Shown: piece after piece, positions 32,625 to 39,924 of the stretch
How the letters are laid out: each line of letters begins with the position of its first letter
Position numbering within the stretch: the first letter of the stretch is position 1
From: Streptomyces lienomycini
GTDB lineage: Bacteria > Actinomycetota > Actinomycetes > Streptomycetales > Streptomycetaceae
Direction: 5' to 3'
DNA length: 64,000 bases
NCBI RefSeq assembly: GCF_027947595.1
Contig: NZ_CP116257.1
Span: 7,314,001-7,378,000, forward strand
Notes under the pieces: model-generated
The model's database searches: none
Told to the model about the DNA's origin: nothing
The model's input: the letters and a program-made list of their open reading frames with translations, nothing else
Position numbers and translations under genes: made by a program

Positions 32625-33530
32625 TCAGGCGTCGCCGAGGGCGTTCAGGAACGGTTCGATGGCCGCCCGCCAGGCCTCCGGCTGGTCGTAGTGGACGAGG
32701 TGGCCGGCGTCGGCGACCTCCGCGTACTGGCCGCCCGGCAGGACGCGGACCATCTCCTGGGCCTCGGCGCGGCCCAGCTCGCCGTCGAGGCCGCGGACGA
32801 CCAGGGTGGGGCAGCGCACCTGGGCCAGCTCCTCCCAGTGGGCGTCGTAGACCCACGTCTCGCGGGACTTGAGCATCTGCTCGGGTTCGAAGACGGGCCG
32901 CCAGCCGTCCGGGGACTCGGCCATCACCTCGGCGTAGAACTCGCCGCGGGCCGGGTTCGGGCGCTCCACCCACGGGTCGTCCTCGCCGAACCACTTGCGG
33001 ACGTCGGCGAGCGTGGCGAAGGGGACCGGCCAGGCGCGGAACCACTCGGTCCAGGTGTGCTGGGAGGCGGCGCCGAGGGCGGAGGCCCGCATGTCGCAGA
33101 TGATCAGGCCGCGGACCAGGTCGGGGCGTTTGGCGGCGAGCTGCCAGGCGGTCAGCGCGCCCATGGCGTGGCCGATCAGGACGGCCGGGCCGAGGCCGAG
33201 CTGCTCCAGGGCGGCCTCGACGTCCTCGACGTAGGCCTCACGGGTGTAGCAGGCCCGCGGAGGCTTGTCGCTGCGGCCGTGGCCGCGCTGGTCGAGGGCG
33301 ACGGCCCGGTGGCGGGCGGAGAGCCAGCGGGCCGTGGGCGCCCAGTGCGAGGCGCGGCCCATCAGGCCGTGCAGTAACAGCACGCCGGGCGGGTCTCCCG
33401 CCCCGGGCACGGGAGGCGCCGCCGGGGGCGGGGGTGTGCCGTGCGGCCGGTCGGTCTTGGGAGGGTCGCCGAACTCCCAGGCGGCGAGGCGTACGCCGCC
33501 CGCGCCGGTCACGTCGATGCGCCGCGCCAT
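32625..33530 (-). CDS. Alpha/beta-hydrolase-fold protein lacking the catalytic serine
   Basis: A 301-aa protein with a clear alpha/beta-hydrolase fold: LLLHGLMGRASHW (oxyanion region), VALDQRGHGRSDKP, the nucleophile elbow, CPTLVVRGLDGELGRAEA with the acid Asp, and VADAGHLVHYDQPEAW with the His. The elbow reads G-H-A-M-G, with Ala122 where the family has Ser, encoded by an unambiguous GCC at 33165-33167. The enzyme class would be esterase, epoxide hydrolase or haloperoxidase; without the Ser it may be a non-hydrolytic or altered protein. The ATG at 33530 starts MARRIDVTGAG. The 585-bp interval downstream of dmdR1 lies upstream of this gene. Confidence 0.85.
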   Translation of the reverse strand: MARRIDVTGAGGVRLAAWEFGDPPKTDRPHGTPPPPAAPPVPGAGDPPGVLLLHGLMGRASHWAPTARWLSARHRAVALDQRGHGRSDKPPRACYTREAYVEDVEAALEQLGLGPAVLIGHAMGALTAWQLAAKRPDLVRGLIICDMRASALGAASQHTWTEWFRAWPVPFATLADVRKWFGEDDPWVERPNPARGEFYAEVMAESPDGWRPVFEPEQMLKSRETWVYDAHWEELAQVRCPTLVVRGLDGELGRAEAQEMVRVLPGGQYAEVADAGHLVHYDQPEAWRAAIEPFLNALGDA

Positions 33531-34115
33531 AGGTCCTGGCACCCCCAAGCTCCGCTCGGACCAGCCCGCCCGCTCCGGGTCGGCCGGTCCTGTGGACCGT
33601 GTCCTGCCTGCCGTTCCTTGCCGTTCGTGTTCCCCGCCGTGGCTGACGTGTGCCCACGGCCGTTCGACCTGCACAGAATATCGAAAGGGCATTCGAAATT
33701 GCTCTCCCGGAGAACAACACCCCTCCTTCGAGTGACATCACTCAGGGATTGATCGCCGCCACCCAGGGGAGATCTTCAACGGGAGGCGGACCGCTCGGGG
33801 AAAACGGTCCGAGGGGATTGACCTTGAGAGCTCGGGGCTCCAGGTCAGCACAGGGGAGGACAGGCCCCGGCGCCACTCGGCGCCGGGGCCCTCTCCATGT
33901 CTCCGGCATACCCCTCCCCCTCTCCGGCCCGCCCGACATCGCTGTCGGAGCCCGGCCAAGAGCCCCTCACGTCATATGCCTCACGCCACAGCCTCGCACG
34001 GGAAGCCTCCGGGCGCTGCGATTCGGCGCACGGGGGCGCACGATGGCCGGGATCCGTGCGCCCGGCGTGCACCCGCTGCCCGCGGCGCGCGATCGACGCT
34101 CCGGGCGCCCCCTCG
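33531..34115. other. 585-bp interval with structured non-coding sequence
   Basis: No gene is convincing here on either strand. It holds an inverted repeat GAGTGA-CA-TCACTC (33730-33743), a 7-bp hairpin CGGACCG/CGGTCCG with an 11-nt loop (33787-33811) and the strong stem at 33863-33890. It lies between the end of dmdR1 and the start of the alpha/beta-fold gene, both leftward. It may contain the promoter of the latter, an RNA gene, or the 5' part of an antisense ORF over dmdR1. Confidence 0.45.
33863..33890. terminator. 12-bp perfect-stem terminator
   Basis: GGCCCCGGCGCC pairs perfectly with GGCGCCGGGGCC around the 4-nt loop ACTC. It lies 226 bp beyond the dmdR1 stop in its direction of transcription, so it may end that transcript or a rightward RNA starting near 33700. 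Confidence 0.7.
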
Positions 34116-34821
34116 TCAGCGCTTGGCGACGAACACGTGGGAGGCGGTGTCGGCCTCCAGCTCGGCGGCCTCGCCGCCGCTGCCCACCAGCACGCCCCCC
34201 GCGGACTCCGTCACGCTCACCACCGACCCGGGCTGCACGCCGGCCCGGCGGAGCGTGTACATCAACTGGGCGTCCGTCTGGATCGGCTCGCCGATACGGC
34301 GCACGACGACCGTCTTGCCCTCCGTCCCCGGGTCCAGGTCGGCGAGGGACACCATGCCCTCGTCCAGGAAGGGGTCGGCGCCGTCGGTCTCGCCCAGCTC
34401 CTCCAGGCCCGGGATCGGGTTCCCGTACGGCGACTCGGTCGGGTGCCGCAGCAGCTCCAGGACACGGCGCTCGACGGCCTCGCTCATCACGTGCTCCCAG
34501 CGGCACGCCTCGGCGTGCACCTGCTCCCACTCCAGGCCGATCACGTCGACGAGCAGGCACTCCGCGAGCCGGTGCTTGCGCATCACGCGCGTCGCCAGCC
34601 GCCTGCCCTCGTCGGTCAGCTCCAGATGCCGGTCGGCGGCCACGGACACCAGACCGTCGCGCTCCATCCGCGCCACCGTCTGGCTGACCGTCGGGCCGCT
34701 CTGGTCGAGCCGCTCGGCGATCCGGGCGCGCATCGGGACCACACCTTCCTCCTCCAGCTCGAGGATGGTGCGGAGATACATCTCCGTGGTGTCGATCAGT
34801 CCGGACATACGTGCCCCTTGA
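33976..34821 (+). CDS. Antisense ORF across dmdR1 (adm-like)
   Basis: A 281-aa frame runs antiparallel to the whole of dmdR1. In S. coelicolor an antisense gene, adm, overlapping dmdR1 has been reported to yield a protein that affects siderophore and antibiotic production. In most high-GC genes such antisense frames are mere shadows, and this one is Ser/Thr/Arg-rich as shadows are (SASSSAASPPLPTSTPP). A second antisense frame (33897-34880, 327 aa) also spans the gene; I cannot tell which, if either, is adm. Low confidence; see finding. Confidence 0.25.
   Translation: MPHATASHGKPPGAAIRRTGAHDGRDPCARRAPAARGARSTLRAPPRQRLATNTWEAVSASSSAASPPLPTSTPPADSVTLTTDPGCTPARRSVYINWASVWIGSPIRRTTTVLPSVPGSRSARDTMPSSRKGSAPSVSPSSSRPGIGFPYGDSVGCRSSSRTRRSTASLITCSQRHASACTCSHSRPITSTSRHSASRCLRITRVASRLPSSVSSRCRSAATDTRPSRSIRATVWLTVGPLWSSRSAIRARIGTTPSSSSSRMVRRYISVVSISPDIRAP
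34116..34808 (-). CDS. dmdR1: DmdR1: DtxR-family iron-dependent repressor
   Basis: A 230-aa repressor, the same length as S. coelicolor DmdR1. The N-terminal winged helix (TTEMYLRTILELEEEGVVPMRARIAERLDQSGPTVSQTVARMERDGL) is followed by the DtxR metal and dimer domain (MRKHRLAECLLVDVIGLEWEQVHAEACRWEHVMSEAVERRVLELL), with the Cys, Glu and His ligands of the iron sites, and a C-terminal SH3-like FeoA domain (VVVRRIGEPIQTDAQLMYTLRRAGVQPGSVVSV). With Fe2+ bound, DmdR1 represses desferrioxamine and other siderophore genes. The ATG at 34808 matches the DtxR start. Divergent from the SIS gene; a dre-like site lies 181 bp upstream. Confidence 0.95.
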   Translation of the reverse strand: MSGLIDTTEMYLRTILELEEEGVVPMRARIAERLDQSGPTVSQTVARMERDGLVSVAADRHLELTDEGRRLATRVMRKHRLAECLLVDVIGLEWEQVHAEACRWEHVMSEAVERRVLELLRHPTESPYGNPIPGLEELGETDGADPFLDEGMVSLADLDPGTEGKTVVVRRIGEPIQTDAQLMYTLRRAGVQPGSVVSVTESAGGVLVGSGGEAAELEADTASHVFVAKR

Positions 34822-34978
34822 TGAGATTGCCGGAGGCTACGGCCCACCGGCGCGTGCGCTGGCCCTGCCACCAATTCTGACGCATACCACCGACAACCGT
34901 GCCTCGCCGCGAAAAGCCGCGCCCGCGCGGCCCGGCCCCGGCGCGCTCCCGGCCCGCCCCCGGCGCGTCGACGCCGTA

Positions 34979-35008
34979 TTGACACCGCGCTGGTCCAGAC
35001 CGCACCGT
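34979..35008 (+). promoter_or_regulatory. Promoter with DasR-type dre site between dmdR1 and the SIS gene
   Basis: TTGACA at 34979-34984 and CACCGT at 35003-35008, spaced 18 bp, form a plausible SIS-gene promoter. Between them, GCTGGTCCAGACCGCA (34989-35004) closely matches the DasR-responsive element ACTGGTCTAGACCACT; the core TGGTCCAGACC differs by one base. DasR is the GlcNAc-sensing GntR regulator of Streptomyces, and GlcNAc control of siderophore production through dmdR1 has been reported. The site could act on both divergent genes. Confidence 0.65.
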
Positions 35009-35041
35009 GATCCGCGACGCAGCCACACGAAGGGGTTCCGC

Positions 35042-35797
35042 ATGAGCGACCGCAAGCCGGCCGGCCAGTTCCTCGACGCGGCGATCGACCTCCTGCGGCG
35101 CGTCCGCGACGAGGAGGCGGACAGTATCGAGGCGGCCGGCACGCTGCTCGCCGACACGGTGCAGAACGGCGGCCGGCTCTTCGCCTTCGGCGCCGGCCAC
35201 TCCTCCCTCGCCGCCCAGGACGTCGTGTACCGCGCCGGCGGACTCGCGCTGATGAACCTGCTGGTCGTGCCCGGCGTCGTCGGGATCGACGTGATGCCCG
35301 CCACGCTCGGCTCCGCGCTGGAACGCGTCGACGGGCTCGCGAGCGCCGTACTGGACTCCTCCCCGCTGCGCGAGGGCGACGCCCTGGTGATCATCTCCCT
35401 GTCGGGGCGCAACGCGCTGCCCGTGGAGATGGCCATGAACGCCCGCGCGCTCGGCGTCCGGGTCGTCGGCGTGACCTCGGTGGCGTACGCCTCGGAGACG
35501 ACGTCGCGGCACGCCTCCGGCACGTTCCTCAAGGACCACTGCGACATCGTGCTCGACTCCAAGATCGCCGTCGGGGACGCGGAACTCACCCTCGACACCG
35601 TCCCGGCGCCCTTCGCGCCCGCCTCCACCGTCGTCACCAGCGGCCTCATGCAGGCCGTGACGGCCACGGCGGCCGGCGCCCTCGCGGAACGCGGCATCGA
35701 ACCCCCGCTGCTGCGCTCGGGCAACGTGGACGGCGGCCACGAGTGGAACGCGCGCGTGCTGGAGCAGTACGGGGACCGGATCTTCTACCGGCGCTGA
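35042..35797 (+). CDS. SIS-domain sugar-phosphate-binding protein
   Basis: A 251-aa protein with a SIS (sugar isomerase) domain: FAFGAGHSSLAAQDVVYRAGG, DALVIISLSGRNALPVEMAMNARALGVRVVGVTS and the C-terminal GNVDGGHEWNARVLEQYGDRIFY. SIS domains bind phosphosugars such as GlcNAc-6-P or MurNAc-6-P. The GHSSLAAQ and SGRN turns are the usual ligand loops. The ATG at 35042 has an AAGGGG site. A dre-like element in its promoter suggests control by DasR and hence an amino-sugar substrate, but no kinase or deacetylase gene is adjacent. Confidence 0.85.
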   Translation: MSDRKPAGQFLDAAIDLLRRVRDEEADSIEAAGTLLADTVQNGGRLFAFGAGHSSLAAQDVVYRAGGLALMNLLVVPGVVGIDVMPATLGSALERVDGLASAVLDSSPLREGDALVIISLSGRNALPVEMAMNARALGVRVVGVTSVAYASETTSRHASGTFLKDHCDIVLDSKIAVGDAELTLDTVPAPFAPASTVVTSGLMQAVTATAAGALAERGIEPPLLRSGNVDGGHEWNARVLEQYGDRIFYRR

Positions 35798-35831
35798 GCG
35801 CGGCGCCGGGCCGGGGCGCCGGGCGCTCCCG

Positions 35832-37235
35832 TCACCCCTTCCCCACCGCGCCGGCCAGGTCCAGGGCGGTCGCGATCCGGACCGCGACGTCCTCGGCGTA
35901 CACCGCGTCGGACCGCTCGAACGCGCTGCGGCCCGCGCCCCGCAGGAAGGTGACGACGCCCAGCGTCCGGCCCCGGCTGCGCAGCACCGCGCACAGGCCG
36001 TGCACGGTGTCCGCCGGCCACTGCCGGTCCGCCGCCCACTGCCGCACCTGCTCGGCCGGCACCGCGCGCACACCGGCGCTGGCCCGCACGGAACCCGCCC
36101 GCTCGACGCACTGCACGGCGGGGTGCGTCTCGCCGTAGCGCACCGGCATCCCCGCCGTCCCGGAGGGCACGCTCGGCCCGGGGGCGCCGGAGGGCGTGGC
36201 CGCGACCCGGACCAGCCGCACCGGCTCGGCCACGTCGGTGTCCACCTCGGCCCCGCCCACGACCCGGTCGATCAGGGCGTGGTCGGCGAACCCGGCCAGC
36301 GCGAAGTCCAGATGGACGGTGGCCGCCTCCGCGGGGTCCTCGCACTCGGCCGCGGCACGCGCCGCCCGGTGCAGCTGGTTGGCCCTGAAGCGCAGCAGCG
36401 CCGCCTCCTGCTCGCCCTGCTTCGACTCGGTGACGTCCTGGAACAGCCAGCCGACGCCCAGCGGCACCGGCTCCTCCGCCAGCGGCGACGCCAGCCGTAC
36501 GAACCCGCTGCGCCAGCACCGGCGCCGCTCCCCCTCGGGGGTGCGCAGGCTCACCCAGACCTCGGCGGGCGCGGGCGGGGCGCCCTCGGCGAGGACGTGG
36601 GTGAGCGCGTTCTCCAGCTCCTCGACGCCCTGGGCGAGCAGGTCGCCGAGCGGCCGCCCCAGGACGGACGTGCGCCCGGCGCCCAGCGCGCGCGCCGCGT
36701 GCGCGTTGACCACGGCCGGCCGCAGGTCCGCGTCGACCAGGACGACACCCCAGCTCGCGTCCTCCAGCAGGGCCTCGCTCAGCGCGATGGACCGCTCCAG
36801 GTCGATCTGGGCGTGCACCTCGCTGAACGCGCAGTACACGCCCGCGGGCTTCCCGTCGGGACCGCGGACCGCGGCGGACTGGGTGCGCACCAGCACCCGG
36901 CCGCCGTCCTTGGTCAGCAGCGCGAACTCGTGCACCTGGCGCCCCGGGGCCCGCATCGCGGACAGCAGCCGGTCCTCCACCTCCCCGGCGTCCGCGCTGC
37001 GCACGGCCCATCCGGCGAAGCCCTGACGGCCCACGGCCTCGGCGGCGCTCCAGCCCAGGATCCGCTCCGCCTCGCGGTTCCAGTGCGTGACGACCCCGTC
37101 CGCGTCGAAGGCGCACAGGGCCGCGTCCATCCCGTCGAGGAGCGCGGCCAACAGGTCCGCGCCGTCCCGCTCGGGCTGCTCCGGCTCCTCCGGACCCAGC
37201 TCGTCGGTGGTCCCACTACGCCGCGAAGCACTCAC
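35832..37235 (-). CDS. PAS-PAS-GAF-like sensor protein without output domain
   Basis: A 467-aa cytosolic sensor. PAS 1 begins LLAALLDGMDAALCAFDADGVVTHWNREAERILGWSAAEAVGR. PAS 2 begins ALSEALLEDASWGVVLVDADLRPAVVNAHAARALGAGRTSVLGRPL, with a PAC-like LGVGWLFQDVTESKQGE. The C-terminal part (about residues 290-465, HGLCAVLRSRGRTLGVVTFLRGAGRSAFERSDAVYAEDVAVRIA) is a GAF fold of the type that precedes SpoIIE/PPM phosphatases in Streptomyces, but no phosphatase or kinase domain follows. The GTG at 37235 with GGGGG 5 nt upstream is preferred to the ATG at 37295. Confidence 0.8.
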   Translation of the reverse strand: MSASRRSGTTDELGPEEPEQPERDGADLLAALLDGMDAALCAFDADGVVTHWNREAERILGWSAAEAVGRQGFAGWAVRSADAGEVEDRLLSAMRAPGRQVHEFALLTKDGGRVLVRTQSAAVRGPDGKPAGVYCAFSEVHAQIDLERSIALSEALLEDASWGVVLVDADLRPAVVNAHAARALGAGRTSVLGRPLGDLLAQGVEELENALTHVLAEGAPPAPAEVWVSLRTPEGERRRCWRSGFVRLASPLAEEPVPLGVGWLFQDVTESKQGEQEAALLRFRANQLHRAARAAAECEDPAEAATVHLDFALAGFADHALIDRVVGGAEVDTDVAEPVRLVRVAATPSGAPGPSVPSGTAGMPVRYGETHPAVQCVERAGSVRASAGVRAVPAEQVRQWAADRQWPADTVHGLCAVLRSRGRTLGVVTFLRGAGRSAFERSDAVYAEDVAVRIATALDLAGAVGKG

Positions 37236-37402
37236 CTGGACCCCCTGCAGGCTGCGTCCGCCGTACGGTACGTCGGTTCGCTCACTGGCCTTCATTCAAC
37301 TCGAACGTGATGCAGCACACAGCGGGTTCCCGCAAGTTCGCGGAAATCGTTGTACTGCGGAAACTCGGCATACGCCCCCGTCATGACGGGGCACGGCGGG
37401 AG

Positions 37403-38275
37403 TCATGCCTCGGGGGCGGCGAGCCGCAGATCGACCCACTCGTCGCGCTCGCCGTCGAGCACGTACCGCTCCTTCTCCACGAACCCACGCGCCGCGGCGA
37501 ACCGCAACCCGTCGGCGTTGGCCGCCAGCACCACGGTCTCCACCGCCCCGGCACCCGGCACGCGCGCGTGCGCGAGCCCCGCCTCGTAGAGCGCGGTGCC
37601 GATCCCGCGGCCCCGGTAGGCCGGCAGCACCCGCGCGATCACGGTCGCCGCCCCGTCCGCGCCGCGGGGCGGACGCACGGTGGAGCAGCCGACGAGCACG
37701 TCCCCGAGGTAGGCGTTCGCCAGCCGGTTGCGGCCCACGCGCTCGCGCACCTCGTCGAGCGTCAGCGCGGCCGGCGGCACGATCACGTTGTGCACGTGCC
37801 GCCACCCCCGCGCCATGGCGTCCCCGTCCACCGGCTCGATCCGCAGCTCCCGGCCGGGTCCGGCGGTGACCGTGCCCCGGCGCGCGTCCACCTCGATCTC
37901 GATCCGCATCCGCTCGTCCGCGAGCCCGCACACCATCATGGTCGCGGCCGGCCGCACCCGGCCGAACGCCTCCCGCAGCACGGGCCAGCACGGCTCGAAG
38001 TCCTCCCGCGCGGGCAGCAGGTACCGCACCCGCACCACGTCGGCGAACGTGCACCCCGCCTCGGCGAGCGCCGCCCCGATGTTGCGCAGGCACTGCTCCG
38101 CCTGCTCCACCACGTCGGCGGAGATGGTCATCGCCGTGTAGTCGAACCCGGTCGTCCCCGACACGTGCACCTGGTCGCCGTCGACGACGGCCCGGGCGTA
38201 CCCGATCCGCTCCTCGAAGGTCGAACCGCTGACTATCGTCCGCCTGACCGACGGCTCCCCCAGTCGTTTCGTCAT
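37403..38275 (-). CDS. RidA-like + GNAT fusion protein
   Basis: A 290-aa two-domain protein. Residues 1-130 form a YjgF/YER057c/UK114 (Rid) domain (ARAVVDGDQVHVSGTTGFDY, CLRNIGAALAEAGCTFADVVRVRYLL, MRIEIEVDARR). Residues about 135-290 form a GNAT domain with the AcCoA motif ARVLPAYRGRGIGTALYEAGL. The Rid Arg that anchors the substrate carboxylate in true RidA enamine deaminases is replaced by Ala111 in PAATMM. A TACGGT hexamer lies 7 nt before the ATG, so the mRNA is likely leaderless. The two activities may act on one amino-acid-derived metabolite; this is inference. Confidence 0.87.
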   Translation of the reverse strand: MTKRLGEPSVRRTIVSGSTFEERIGYARAVVDGDQVHVSGTTGFDYTAMTISADVVEQAEQCLRNIGAALAEAGCTFADVVRVRYLLPAREDFEPCWPVLREAFGRVRPAATMMVCGLADERMRIEIEVDARRGTVTAGPGRELRIEPVDGDAMARGWRHVHNVIVPPAALTLDEVRERVGRNRLANAYLGDVLVGCSTVRPPRGADGAATVIARVLPAYRGRGIGTALYEAGLAHARVPGAGAVETVVLAANADGLRFAAARGFVEKERYVLDGERDEWVDLRLAAPEA

Positions 38276-38346
38276 GAGCGAAACCGTAGGTGACCAGCGA
38301 AGACGCGTCCATGGGTGATCGGCGGCGAATCGGACCGAAAAACCGA

Positions 38347-38376
38347 TTGCCTCGGTGGCGGACCGGTTCCTAGGCT
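38347..38376 (+). promoter_or_regulatory. SigA-like promoter for a tiny transcription unit
   Basis: TTGCCT at 38347-38352 and TAGGCT at 38371-38376 are spaced 18 bp, a good HrdB-type promoter. The expected start near 38383 lies 3 nt before an ATG, followed by a 20-aa ORF with GGGAGGTGG inside it and then a hairpin. Confidence 0.55.
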
Positions 38377-38385
38377 GTGCGGTAC

Positions 38386-38448
38386 ATGAGAAGGGAGGTG
38401 GTTCGGCAGATGTATGAAACCCGGACGCGTGAGGTGGCTGCGGGCTGA
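38386..38448 (+). CDS. 20-aa ORF between promoter and terminator
   Basis: ATG 38386 begins a 20-codon frame ending TGA at 38446-38448; a second in-frame ATG at 38410 would have GGGAGGTGG about 10 nt upstream and encode the 12-mer MYETRTREVAAG. The frame follows a strong promoter and precedes a hairpin. It lies in the 355-bp gap 38276-38630. It may be a small peptide, a leader for an RNA switch, or just the 5' part of a short RNA. Confidence 0.35.
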   Translation: MRREVVRQMYETRTREVAAG

Positions 38449-38453
38449 CGGCC

Positions 38454-38478
38454 CGGCACCACACGGAGTGCGGTGCCG
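38454..38478 (+). terminator. Hairpin after the 20-aa ORF
   Basis: CGGCACCACAC pairs with GTGCGGTGCCG (10 of 11 positions) around a GGA loop, starting 5 nt after the ORF stop. It fits an intrinsic terminator for the tiny rightward transcript. Confidence 0.55.
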
Positions 38479-38528
38479 GACCATCGCGTGACAGACGCGT
38501 GCAGCCGGCCCAATCCCAAGCAGTCACC

Positions 38529-38592
38529 CGACCCGCGAGTCGCCGGTACGTCCGGCCGGCTCCTCCACTGGAGGAACCAGACTCGCGGGTCG
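38529..38592. terminator. 13-bp perfect-stem terminator after the citrate synthase gene
   Basis: CGACCCGCGAGTC (38529-38541) pairs perfectly with GACTCGCGGGTCG (38580-38592). Inside lies a second hairpin, CCTCC-ACT-GGAGG. It begins 38 bp past the stop of the leftward citrate synthase gene and is its likely terminator. Confidence 0.75.
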
Positions 38593-38630
38593 TCTGCGTT
38601 CGCCCTGCCCGCTCCGGGCGGGGTTCGCGG

Positions 38631-39731
38631 TCAGCCCGCGATGCCGGTGTACCCCTCGATCTCGCGCGGGTCGCGGGAGCCGGGGCCCACGTAGCGGGCG
38701 GAGGGGCGGACCAGGCGGCCGGTGCGCTTCTGCTCGAGGATGTGCGCGGACCAGCCGGCGGTGCGGGCGCAGGTGAACATCGAGGTGAACATGGGGGCCG
38801 GGACCTCGGCGAAGTCCAGCATGATGGCCGCCCAGAACTCGACGTTGGTGGCCAGGATCCGGTCGGGGCGGCGGGCGTGGAGTTCGGCGAGGGCGGCCTT
38901 CTCCAGGGCCTCGGCGACCTCGTAGCGCGGGGCGCCCAGTTCGCGGGCGGTGCGGCGCAGGACGCGGGCGCGCGGGTCCTCGGCGCGGTAGACGCGGTGG
39001 CCGAATCCCATGAGGCGTTCGCCCGCGTCGAGGGTCTTCCTGACGTAGGCCTCGGCGTCGCCGGTGCGCTCGATCTCCTCGATCATGTGCAGGACGCGGG
39101 ACGGGGCGCCGCCGTGCAGCGGGCCGGACATGGCGCCCACGGCTCCGGAGAGCGCGGCCGACACGTCGGCGCCGGTGGAGGCGATGACGCGGGCGGTGAA
39201 GGTGGAGGCGTTCATGCCGTGCTCGGCGGCGGAGGTCCAGTAGGCGTCGACGGCGGCGACGTGCTTGGGGTCGGGTTCGCCGCGCCAGCGGATCATGAAG
39301 CGTTCGACGACCGACTGGGCCTTGTCGATCTCGCGCTGCGGCACCATGGGCATCCCCTGGCCGCGGGCGGACTGGGCGACGTAGGACAGGGCCATGACGG
39401 CGGCGCGGGCGAGGTCGGCGCGGGCCTGCTCGGCGTCGATGTCCAGGAGGGGCTTGAGTCCCCAGACCGGCGCGAGCATGGCGAGGGCCGACTGCACGTC
39501 GACGCGGACGTCGCCGGAGTGGACGGGGATGGGGAAGGGCTCGGCGGGCGGCAGGCCCGGGTTGAAGGCCCCGTCGACGAGCAGGCCCCAGACGTTCCCG
39601 AAGGACACGTGCCCGACCAGGTCCTCGATGTCGACGCCGCGGTAGCGGAGGGCGCCGCCCTCCTTGTCGGGTTCGGCGATCTCCGTCTCGAACGCGATGA
39701 CTCCTTCGAGCCCGGGTACGAAGTCGGACAT
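38631..39731 (-). CDS. Citrate synthase (type II, short actinobacterial form)
   Basis: A 366-aa citrate synthase that condenses oxaloacetate and acetyl-CoA. It has the substrate His in the GPLHGGAPSRVLHMIEEI block, the second His and Arg in the MGFGHRVYRAEDPRARVL block, and the catalytic Asp in the NVEFWAAIMLDFAEVPAPMFTSMFTCARTAGWSAHILEQ region. The C terminus LVRPSARYVGPGSRD carries the phosphate-binding Arg. Its position matches the S. coelicolor paralogue beside pdxH (citA2-like), not the main citA. The ATG at 39731 has GAGGAG 8 nt upstream. Divergent from pdxH with a 281-bp gap. Confidence 0.93.
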   Translation of the reverse strand: MSDFVPGLEGVIAFETEIAEPDKEGGALRYRGVDIEDLVGHVSFGNVWGLLVDGAFNPGLPPAEPFPIPVHSGDVRVDVQSALAMLAPVWGLKPLLDIDAEQARADLARAAVMALSYVAQSARGQGMPMVPQREIDKAQSVVERFMIRWRGEPDPKHVAAVDAYWTSAAEHGMNASTFTARVIASTGADVSAALSGAVGAMSGPLHGGAPSRVLHMIEEIERTGDAEAYVRKTLDAGERLMGFGHRVYRAEDPRARVLRRTARELGAPRYEVAEALEKAALAELHARRPDRILATNVEFWAAIMLDFAEVPAPMFTSMFTCARTAGWSAHILEQKRTGRLVRPSARYVGPGSRDPREIEGYTGIAG

Positions 39732-39924
39732 CAGGCGGCTCCTCGTGATCGTGGTCTGTGGCGACCTGGGCGGAAGCGGTGCGGCGCCCCCATGGATCCA
39801 CGGTCGTGTCCTCGACTCGCGGTCCTGCCGGTCTTCCCTGTGATGCCCCGTACGGCCGTCGGTCACCCAACCGGAGCGGGAGCAAGCACGATATCCCCGG
39901 GTGCCACGGTTGGGGAGTGGTTGC

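Noticed and set aside
33787..33811. A c-di-AMP (ydaO) or cobalamin riboswitch in the dmdR1-downstream interval
   Set aside because: Only short hairpins are present; the conserved riboswitch core sequences are absent and the gene downstream is not a typical target.
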